Below are positions 37,201-46,800 of a stretch of DNA of 64,000 nt, piece after piece. The position numbers were made by a program, and so were the translations under genes. The notes beneath the pieces were generated by a model that saw only the letters and a list, made by a program, of their open reading frames with translations, ran no database searches and was not told the origin of the DNA. Each line of letters begins with the position of its first letter. Positions within the stretch are counted from its first letter, which is position 1. The DNA is taken from contig CM035354.1 in the NCBI GenBank assembly GCA_020137815.1, forward strand, positions 3,569,342 through 3,633,341, written 5' to 3'. This DNA comes from Hormiphora californensis. Taxonomy: Eukaryota; Ctenophora; Tentaculata; Cydippida; Pleurobrachiidae.

Positions 37201-40200
37201 TCAGAGTCTGAATTAACATTGAATCAGATTTATTTTATAAAATTAGGTTTATTGCCGCATTTTCAGTTATAATTGGTAGTCATATCTAGAGTTATGACTG
37301 TCTTAAATATACGACGATTTTAAAAGTTACTGAGAAAAGAGCGAATTAGCACCTAAAACCTGATTGTATCAGATATATCTGATTATCAATGCTTATCCGT
37401 GATCATTATCCGTGACTAATAATCAAAATCATAGAACAATCGCGGAGAACCAATCGCGAATACTGTAAAACCAGATATTTTCGCGACCATTAATTTTCGC
37501 GATTCGATCAAAATTGACTATTTTCGCGGTTTTAATTTTTGCTTATCCCACTGCCACCCCCATTTCACGGTCCTAGTCTATTGTTTAATTACGCCAAGAG
37601 TGCAGTCATTATTGCCATGAGACACCACTCACCAGACCTGCTTGGCGTAGACCAATGAAGTGTGAGCATTTTCTCATTGCTGATTGGCTCTAAGAGATAG
37701 CCAATCAGAGATGAGAAAATCGTCCAAAATATTTTCGCGGATTTAATTTTCGCGGATTTTCCAGCCAAAAATAAATAGCGAAAATTAAACCCTCACGAAA
37801 ATTAATGGTTTTACAGTATATCAAATGCTGATAACTAATCAATAATAGTAATCGCGGATAACTAACCACGATAACTTATCGCGAATAAGTAATATAATAG
37901 TAACCAATCGCAGATAGCATATTCGCAGATAGCTAATCGCGATAGCTTATAATACTTATAACGGATTCGTGATCAGCTATCCGCGATTGGTTATCCGTGA
38001 TTACTATAATATATTAGATATTCGCAATTGATATCCGAAATTGGATTTCTGCGATTATTATGGGGCTACCTACGATTGAAAAAGTCCGTGAATCCCCAAT
38101 CGTTTAATCGCGTTTATTAAATACAGCTAGTATTACAAAATGCATGTCGTAGTATAACAAAATGCCTGATACTAGATCCAAAAACCAAACAAGTTTGGTG
38201 GATAGCCGGGGCCGCAGAAATTAAAAAACGTGCGAAAGTTTTGATACATGAACTTTCGGGGCCTGGGGTGCTGTTAAATTCGCGTTTCCATGATATAATA
38301 GTCAGCCGTTCATTCAAAGCATACTATTATTCTGTAAAACAGACTCTGAAACGACCCAATGGCCACTGTGCGCAGTACATTAAATATTTGACATGTTGAT
38401 CTGTATGTTTAATAATGCGGAATAAAAAATAATGATAATTTGATCATTGCGATAGTTTCCTAGCGTATAGTTTGAAAATGTTGCTGGTTATAATCATGGA
38501 ATCGCGAATTTAACAGCACCCCAGGCCCCGAAAGTTCATGTATCAAAACTTTCGCACGTTTTTTAATTTCTGCGGCCCCGGCTATCCACCAAACTTGTTT
38601 GGTTTTTGGATCTAGTCATCTAATACAGGGTGTTCATATGGGATCTTTACAAGCGTTGGGCTTCACCCAGAAAAAAGTTGATAAAATTAGCTCATGAAAC
38701 TTCATACTTGGACTATTCTATACCCTCATTCAAGGTTCCTGGTGTTTCCGGAGCTCTACTACCCCTGGAAGTGTGTTTTTGGCATTAAAACTACCAGAAG
38801 GAATTTTTTGCTGGTGCTGAGACTTTGCTAGAATGTTTTTTGGGTATTTTATATGTCAATTCCAAAGTTTCATGATGATTGGATGAACTCAAAATTTCAA
38901 AAAAGTGCCTGGAAAGACTAAAAGACTAAAATATCAATTTTTGTCGTTTTTGAGCTGTTTTTGGGCCTTTCTAGCCAGTTTATTTGGAACTTGGTGACTA
39001 AACCACACATCCAATCATCATGAAACTTTGGAATTGACATAGAAAATACCCAAAAAACATTCTAGCAAAGTCTCAGCACCAGCAAAAATTCCTTCTGGTG
39101 GTTTTGATGCCAAAAACACACTTCCAGGGGTAGTACAGCTCCGGAAACACCAGGAACCTTGAATGAGGGTATAGAATAGTCGAAGTATGAAGTTTCATAT
39201 GCTAATTTTATCAACTATTTTCTGGGTGAAGCCCAACGCTTGTAAAGATCCCATATGAACACCCTGTACATTTCAGGAACCTGACAAATCAGTGTGGATA
39301 TGGTTCCTAGTTAGCTGGATCGTGTACCTGGTTCTTTGTGCCATTCACGCCATCTTAATGTTCATCGTGGAAGCTGTCGGGAATGTTTGTGGATCTCTAG
39401 GGTAAGAGTTGGGGAAGTTTGTGGCTCTCTAGGGTAAGAGTTGGGAATGTTTGTGGATCTCTAGGGTAAGAGTTGGGGATGTTTGTGGATCTCTGGGGTA
39501 AGAGTTGGGAATGTTTGTGGATCTCTAGGGTAAAAGTTGGGAATGTTTGTGGATCTCTGGGGTAAGAGTTGGGGAAGTTTGTGGCTCTCTGGGGTAAAAG
39601 TTGGGAATGTTTGTAGCTCTCTAGGGTAAGAGTTGGGGAAGTTTGTGGCTCTCTGGGGTAAAAGTTGGGAATGTTTGTAGCTCTCTAGGGTAAGAGTTGG
39701 GGATGTTTGTGGATCTCTGGGGTAAGAGTTGGGGAAGTTTGTTGGGTCAGCGTTGGTAAATTGTGGTATCTTTGTTAGGTAATTAGAGTTCCACCTACTC
39801 AAATTTAAAGCTTAACTTATCCAATTTCAGCTTTTTATTGGCTCTTGTTGGGTTCCTAATTCTGGGTGTGGCATGTCTCATTCTGTTCATTCCATTTTTA
39901 ATTCTCCACCTACTGATACATGCTGCATGTATCCCCATCTTCAACTGTTGTGGAGTTGAGAAACAAGAATTCTACCATTCATTGTGAGTTTGGAGGTTTA
40001 GATATTATTAATTATTATTATTTTTTATTAAAAATTAGTTTCCTTTTAAACCATTCCGTGTTGTTATTAGAGTCAGACCTAAATCTACCGGGATACTCGG
40101 GGGAAAGAGTTTTCCCCGGTATATTGGGGTACTCCGTGTTACTACAGTTATTGTGTTTCAGCAAGAGGGGATCCATACTGTACCTAGCGTTCAAGCTGTT

Positions 40201-40321
40201 TCGGGGTCTTTGTAAGAAGTGCAGTGGTTGGTATAGAGCCAGATCAACGGATAATGAGTCAGTGGATGCGGATGCACCACCAACTTATGATGAAGTTGTG
40301 AATGCTGACACTCGATTCTGA
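34298..40321 (+). CDS. Three-TM protein with C-terminal PPTY motif, unknown
   Basis: Seven exons join with consistent phases: 34298-34400, 34562-34770, 35637-35744, 35981-36106, 39277-39401, 39831-39983 and 40162-40321, giving 327 residues. A hydrophobic segment lies near the N-terminus (about 7-28). A soluble region of about 150 residues with few cysteines follows, then two hydrophobic segments (about 188-213 and 225-252) and a basic cysteine-containing tail. The tail ends with PPTYDEVV (PPTY at 314-317). Known: PPxY motifs bind WW domains, especially of NEDD4-family ubiquitin ligases, so turnover or sorting by such a ligase is likely (inference). I do not recognise the family. Introns carry a piggyBac-like element, palindromic elements and two different arrays that copy splice donors. 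Confidence 0.75.
34355..34460 (+). repeat. 53-bp tandem duplication across an exon-intron boundary
   Basis: Units 34355-34407 and 34408-34460 are identical. Each holds the last 46 exon bases and the donor GTAAGTC. Using the second donor would bring an in-frame TAA, so the first donor must be used for the full protein. Confidence 0.95.
34828..35573. mobile_element. piggyBac-like MITE with TTAA target sites
   Basis: A 746-bp element in intron 2 of the three-TM gene. The ends CCCTTTGGGGACGA and TCGTCTCCAAAGGG are bordered by TTAA. Known: piggyBac elements duplicate TTAA and begin with CCY. It encodes no transposase. It contains three copies of the palindrome TGGGTCACCTGTGACCCA or its close variant, near 34949, 35305 and 35540. 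Confidence 0.88.
35746..35882. repeat. Intronic tandem repeat, about 30-40 bp
   Basis: ACAAGGAGAGAGGGAGAG followed by TTTGTTATA repeated about four times directly after the donor at 35745. Confidence 0.85.
36124..36153. repeat. (GAGCTT)n short tandem repeat
   Basis: Four GAGCTT-type units close to the start of the long intron 4 of the three-TM gene. Confidence 0.85.
36530..37370. repeat. Diverged tandem duplication in intron 4
   Basis: A block with GTTGCCTTGACA, AAATTTCA.GCAAATC and AGTTACGGTT occurs at about 36590-36665 and again at about 36930-37000. Three diverged units with TTATGACTGTCTTAAAT and GACGATTTTAAAA follow at about 37010-37340. No coding seen. Confidence 0.6.
37463..37816. mobile_element. 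TA-flanked MITE, CTGTAAAACCA ends
   Basis: 354 bp with ends CTGTAAAACCA and TGGTTTTACAG, each bordered by TA. The subterminal sequence is rich in TTTTCGCG. Known: TA duplication is the hallmark of Tc1/mariner-type elements; no transposase is present. Confidence 0.8.
38171..38616. mobile_element. Palindromic element, ACTAGATCC ends
   Basis: The arms 38171-38300 and 38488-38616 are near-exact inverted repeats around a spacer of about 190 bp. The outer ends are ACTAGATCCAAAAACC and its complement. A target duplication is not obvious. Confidence 0.8.
38626..39266. mobile_element. TA-flanked foldback MITE, CAGGGTGTTC ends
   Basis: 641-bp palindrome with ends CAGGGTGTTCATATGGGATC and its complement, bordered by TA. 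Arms run almost to the centre near 38946. It lies only 10 bp upstream of the exon at 39277 (including its acceptor), so the insertion is just inside the 3' splice site. Confidence 0.88.
39382..39742 (+). repeat. 32-bp tandem array copying a 5' splice site
   Basis: Eleven units of about 32 bp. Each contains the exon end GTTTGTGG.TCTCTAG and the donor GGTAAGAG. The array starts at the true exon 5 end (39401) and fills the first 340 bp of the intron. Confidence 0.93.
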
Positions 40322-40857
40322 TTTCTAGAACCCTCAAGAAGGCCCCCCTGGTGTATACTGTGCCCTTGTTCTGTTCTAAGTTCTAACCCACCTTTACATG
40401 TGGGGCACGGAGAGAGAAAGAGAGAGGGTTGAACAAGGCAAGTGTACCTGCCACTAGCCAGGGGTAGGTAGCGCTCTACCGTGTAAAAAGGTAGTGCAGT
40501 CTACCTACGTGTAAATGCAAGTTTTAACTTAAAACTTTGTTTAAAATGTCGAGATGTTTTGTCTAAAGATAATCTATGTGTATGTTAGACTTTTAAAATA
40601 GAGCTTTATCCGTTTATTTGTATGTGTTTTGTTAGTTTTATACATTATTGAGAGCTGTTTATTTTTTCAAGTTAATAGGGTTTTTTCTAAGTTATTTTGT
40701 GTTCAAGTTCCATGCCACATAAAGATGTTTTTAAAAGCTGGGTTTCAAGTCTTCTAAATCCCTAATAAATCCCTAATTAATCCCTCATAAATCCCCAATA
40801 TATCTCCTATCTTCTCTAGAATATAATCTATCAACACCTATATTATAGGGACCCTAG
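40322..40857. other. Intergenic spacer
   Basis: 3' flank of the three-TM gene and upstream region of the EDC4-Tudor gene. It holds a short dispersed repeat (40382-40441) and AATCCCTAATAAATCC-type micro-repeats at 40755-40800. No gene is seen. Confidence 0.5.
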
Positions 40858-43800
40858 ATGACAGTTATACCGTCAGTTTGTCTGTCCGGTCTTCAGGCAG
40901 AGACTGCTTCCCTGCCCTATGGAGAATCTCTATCAGTATCCCTGAACCTTCCTGGAGATAGGCCCGAGGAAGCGAACATTTCGGTAACTAGCTTATTAAT
41001 TAAACAATTAACAAGCCCTTTTTAATCTCGATCTAGTGCTGTACATGAATTAATATTTTATATGTTCAGGTACTATCGGACCCCATAATAAACACACGAA
41101 TCCCTGAACCATCTGCCCTTGAGAGGCTTATCTCTCACACAGACACTCTAGTAGCCTATAAGTTCCAGGTAAGAGAACTTTCTTTTTGTTTCAACTAGTT
41201 ACTTAGTTATTTTCTACTGTATCTGTTCTAAATTGGTCGATATTGGCTGACCCCCGGCCCCGTTACAGGTTCATGAATCATTATACTCTATAAAGTTGTA
41301 GTAACCCGACTATCTTTGCCTTGCTCGACCCCGACAAATATAAAGGAGGGTTAGAACATAACCCGACTATTTATTCCAGGTAAAGAACCAGCCAGTGTTA
41401 AAGATATGTTCGCATGAGGACATAGCTCTGAGATCCCTGGTTAAAGATATTGGTAACATCAGATCCTTCATCCTGCACAGCCCCACACACAGTGAAGATG
41501 AGGAATCGGACGATGTTCTGGGTGTTCTGAGTGTTCGATCTGACGGCTGTCTGGTCCTCCTTGTTTACGATATTGCCGTGGAAGAAAATGGGAAACCTTC
41601 GTATCCTTTTACTGCTGTTATTGAAGTGATCTAGAGTTCTAGTTTGTATTGGAACTTTTTTCAAAGTGTTTTACCGCACCCTTTTTTCGGGCTGTTCAGC
41701 AAATTGACAGATAAGAGCGATAAAAGGGTCCAGTGCAAGCTATGTACATAAATGATAATCTGAACCAAATAGTTAGAGTTCCTTAACACTTCATCTACTA
41801 GACACCAGTTGAGGTTTACAGAAGTGCTAACAGATTCCTATCCTGATACCTCCCCTCCTCCTCTTATCCAGTTTCAACCCAATTCAACTACTAACCTGGT
41901 CGTCGCATTTGGCACCAAAATATTCGTTGGTATGGAAACCATTTTACTCCTTTATAAAACTTTTCAAGACACTTTTTATTCAAAATACTTTTTATAACTT
42001 CAGTTGATGGTCTGAGTGGTGGACTGCACTCTCTGATAGATGTGCCTATTGTATTGAAACACCCTGTAGTTAGTATACATATTGCTACTGATGAGGAGAA
42101 AACATTGGCCATCTGTACTAGCGATGGGCGGGTACATATGTGGGATACAGGTATAAAGGCAGTTTGTTTGTTTGTGATTGCTGCGTCTGGTGGATGACCA
42201 GCCAAATATGCAGTTATATTGCCATATTTAGTCACAAATCCTAACTTTCTTGGCTCTCGACTCTGAAGCAGTCACAAAGTTGATTGACTTTTAATTGATT
42301 TCAGTGGCAGGAGAGGATCGAACTGACCCTATAGAAGTTATGGATATCGTCTCCTCGCCCGATTCCGACTCTGAGGAAAGTCCAGCGGCTAGATGGATAT
42401 GCTTCCCAGGTGGGTTACGAGCGGGGGTGACCACCGAACCAACTTTTAACAGCGCCGCGCACTGTTGTCAGCAATTGTGGCACGAGATAACGCCGCGCGC
42501 CACCCGCCGAATAACAGCCTATTTACCGCCACAACAACCCCTCTATCTGTTATGTTGAACATACCACCCTCCCCTTCTTTTTAGACGATTGCAGCTCTGA
42601 CGAGGATCCCTGGCAAAGTATGATCATGGCATCTCACTCTCAGCTGCTGATGTACAGTCTTGCAGAGTGGCATACCACATACACAGTTCAAATTGAGTTT
42701 CCACACGGATTTGTAAGTGCAGTGTGGAGAGAGAGAAAAAGGGAGAGTGGGAGAGAAAAAGAGAAATCAGAAAGAGAGAAAGTTGTATAGTACTGTAGAA
42801 AATGTAGAAATGTGATGTGTACACAAATAACCCCGGTATTATCCTGTCAGGAGCCCCCACCTGATCTGAGGTACCACCTGGACAAACAAGCACAGATTCT
42901 CATCCTATCTTCCTCCTCCCTCCTCTATTTGTACATTTTTGAGCTCCATAAAACACGAGGCTACAAGTCTCCTGACGTCTTTTCATTTGTATCCTGTCAA
43001 CCAATACAGTACAAAGCACTTGATTTTGTAATAATGGGGTGTGAGAAACCCGATGCAATTCAAGGAAGATACGAGGTATGAACTAAACAGTATTATCATT
43101 ATACCCCACCCCTAATTATCATTATTTTGTTACCTTCTCTCCATTTTCTATTCCATGCTCAATACAAATCCCCTTATCCACAGAGCTCACAATTCCAGTA
43201 CAAGATAGACCTTTGGGTTGCCACATCTACAGGACTGTTTCGATGGCAGATAGAAATCTCTCCGCCCTCTACCTTCCCTCCTGCTCCACCCCCTCAACTC
43301 CCTGCAGATCCCCCACGCTCTCCAATATCCTCCTCAACTACATCTGATGTAGAGGAGATCCTTTCTCCCCCTGCTGCAGTGCCCTCCTTGTCCGAACTAC
43401 CCCCTCCAAACTCGACCCTGCCAGCGGACTTCCTGCTAACTCTTAGCCAGGATTTACCCAAGTTGGTCCCACAGTCAGTGGCCCCAAATTCATCCCTTCA
43501 ACTTCTCACAGCAACACCCCCAGCCACTCCCAATACAGGTACTACATACAGGGCTGGAGGGTACTTCATTAGTTCTAAACTCAGAACTCTAAATAAGAGA
43601 GATAAATACTCCCTAATCCCTAATTTCCACTCCTAGTCCCCCTAAATATCCCCCTCTGCAGAGCCCAGTATGGTTGGTCTCCTGGTGCTGCTTGATGACG
43701 TAACTGTCGACATAGAGAGAGTCACGGAATACGTGTGTAAACTACTTGATAGGGGTATCGAGAACAGTACCAACATCGCCCAAAACATTATCATTGATAT

Positions 43801-46800
43801 GTACTCGAACAAAGGTATGGGTTTAATGAAAATTATTAAATTACTTCGAATTGTCAAGTTAAAACCTCTAACCCTCCTTTACATTTGTAAGAACTTTCCG
43901 TGCGAGGCGTGATGAAACAGGGTCGAGCAAGGCAATTAAAACCATCTTGCTTGTCTTGACTATCAAACTTTGTGTCACCACATATCCCCTTCCTCTTAGA
44001 TTGGTTTGCTGATGTGGTAGAGAGGTTGTCTCAGGAAAGTGTGGGTCTAATGGAGACCTTCAACTCGGAGCTAAGGATACTTTTAAAAGGGTGGCTAGAT
44101 AATAATACCTTACACACCCAGCCCCACACCATGTTAACGGATCTATCAAGGGGAGGTAGGTTACAAGTTTTTAGATGTCCAAGGAAACGTGATAATATCC
44201 AATCTGAAAAAGTGATAATCTCCAATCTCTGGGAGTATTTAACATTACTTTTCCAATCTCTAGATTAACAAGATAAACAACGATATATAATGGTGCTAGA
44301 TCAATAATAAATAAAGGTCTTTAGAAACAATAAGCGGTATTTTTTCAGTGACACCTCTTCTTGATAACATTGATATCAGTCATGGAATCTACGAGTATGT
44401 CTCTGGAGACAGTCCTCTCGCATTCTCTATAATGCCCGTCCACCATGTCACCCTATCAGACCAGATATCGACTATTTTGGGTCGGATTGTACCTCCTCTT
44501 CCCTCCCCGGGCTCCCTGAAGACTGGTCAACTAGTGTGCTGCCGGTCCGGAGACCTCAAGTGGAGGCGAGGTGTGGTGAGGGGTGTATTCGCAGAAGATG
44601 AGGTCAGCGTCTACCTGATAGATGTTGGAGAGAACGAGATTGTGGGGATGAAGAATGTTAGAAACTTGGAAGTGTTGGCCTCTATACCGCCCCTGGCTCT
44701 GAAGGCCCGACTAGCCCGGGTAAAGAGCGCTTCTGGGGAAATCAATGGACAAGCAATCCACATCTTCAAGTGAGTCATGTTTTTGTTAAAAACTCCTCTT
44801 CAGTCTGACCCCATTCTCTGTGAGCGCGTGAGAACAGTGGTCAGAACAGCATTGGTCTGACAGGTGTCCATGTTGTTGCTGAGGTATTTACAAAACCCCC
44901 TATATTACAGGAACGAGTTGCTGCAGTTTGGTCAACTGAGAGTCCAGATTATGGGCCAACAAGACGGAGTACTCAGTGTGGAGGTCTACTCAGCAGACCG
45001 ATATACCCACGATGGGCTAGCGGACAGGTTGTACAAATTGGATCTGATTGAGTCCATCTCACCACCAGGCGGAGTTGGATTAGCTAAGTTTGAAAAGAAA
45101 TCTAACAAGACGACTGGTAAGTTTTATAAGAGCCCACTAAACAGGTTCCTACACCAATGATATCTCATCACTCTTCAACTATACTGCTCGTTATTTAAAC
45201 AGAATTGAGCCCCCCCCCCCCCACTCTTCAACTATTTCCCACTATTATACTACTCATTTTTTAAACATTTTTAGTTTTATTTCCCCCCTTTCCCCAGGTA
45301 TAGAGTACCCTGTTGAGAGGGAGAGATCGGGAATACTGGCCAGCACATACCATGACACAAAACTCATCCAGAATGACCCATATTTATCAGAACTCCTTAC
45401 GTACAAGGTACAATGTATTAGAGTGTTGCTTCTGTGTTGCTCGATATTTCACATTTTTGTTATACAGCGCCAACTAAAGCAGCTATATCAGCACATGTGT
45501 CTTGCAGGTAAAGGATGCCATTGGAATCCCCCTGTACCTACAGGAACCTACCTCCGCAAGCATTCCAGATCTTGCTACCATGACAACTCCCTCCGCAAGC
45601 ATTCCAGATCTCGCTACCATGGCAACTCCCTCCGCAAACATTCCAGATCTTGCTACCATGGCAACTCCCTCCGCAAACATTCCAGATCTTGCTACCATGG
45701 CAACTCCCTCCGCAAACATTCCAGATCTTGCTACCATGGCAACACCCTCCGCAAACATTCCAGATCTCGCTACCATGGCAACTCCCTCCGCAAGCATTCC
45801 AGATCTCTCTACCATGGCAACTCCCTCCGCAAACATTCCTGACCTCTCTACCATTCCTACCCCTGGTGGCGACCTCTCTTCCATTCCGGCACCTGATGGT
45901 GTTCGATCCTCCCCCAAGGATCGCCCAACCTCGCCAGTCACTAAGGGAGCTGCGGCTGCTAAAACACCTCCTCTCCAGCATGTTCCCATTGAGCCTCTCC
46001 AGCTGCCTCCAATTGAAACACAACAGCCTGCCCGGGCTCAGTCCCCAACTACCACATCTCCCCGGCACTTAATGAGCTCTCTGAGAACCCCACCTCGTAC
46101 TGCTGCCCCTGCCTCCGGTCCTCCTGTAATCCCAACATTCTCTGACCTTCCTAACGGACATCACACCCCACCTACCCGCCGTGCACCATCTGGTTTCGGG
46201 GCAGTCGACATTAGAGAAGAGGTGGGTGGAGTGATCTGAATAAGTCCTCTCTCCCTCCCTATCTTCCCTAAATGCAATTAGTTAGAGAGAGGGGAGTGGT
46301 CACCTTTGCCGTTTGCCAGCGCAATAATACAGCTAATGTGAATCTTCTCCCATAGAATAATGTTTCGTACTGTCTACCGGATGATTCCTACGACCTCTCA
46401 CAAATAAGTAGTGCACTGGGGGAGGCTGTGGGAGATCTGAAAAGTAGACGTTCTAGTAAAGGTACCAGACTGTTTCTTTTTATACATTTCTCATTATTAT
46501 GACCCCCTTTCCTATTTCTGGTGAAACATCCCAATATAAACCTCCTATTCCCCGGTCTTTTGCCACTATAATCTCCCCACTATTTCCTGTTCTTTGGCAA
46601 CTATGATAATCTTCCGGTTATTACCAGGTCTGCTAAACTTTGAGGAGATCCAGAGATGTGTAACACAGAGTTTGCCTGGCAGTGGCTTGAACCGGGCCAC
46701 ACCAAACGAGAAAGAGAGACTGACGGAGTGTGTAGAGAGATGCGTAGATACTGCTGTAGTCATTCTCAAACCGGATCTTAAAAACTTTATGTGAGTTAAA

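Noticed and set aside
37390-39280. CRISPR-like or bacterial repeat array
   Set aside because: Repeats are palindromic transposon arms and AT-rich motifs without regular spacers; the context is an animal intron.
34298-40321. Tetraspanin or claudin identity for the three-TM protein
   Set aside because: TM count, spacing and cysteine motifs (no CCG, no W-GLW-C-C) do not fit.
45423-46072. Repeat-rich frames (HSRSCYHGNSLRK and similar) on both strands
   Set aside because: Shadows of the 39-bp repeat in exon 15 of the EDC4-Tudor gene.
43662-46221. Separate Tudor gene nested between two halves of EDC4
   Set aside because: An internal ATG exists in exon 10, but acceptor and donor phases match the flanking EDC4 exons throughout and no stop or terminal signal separates them. 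Kept as the main alternative to test with transcripts.
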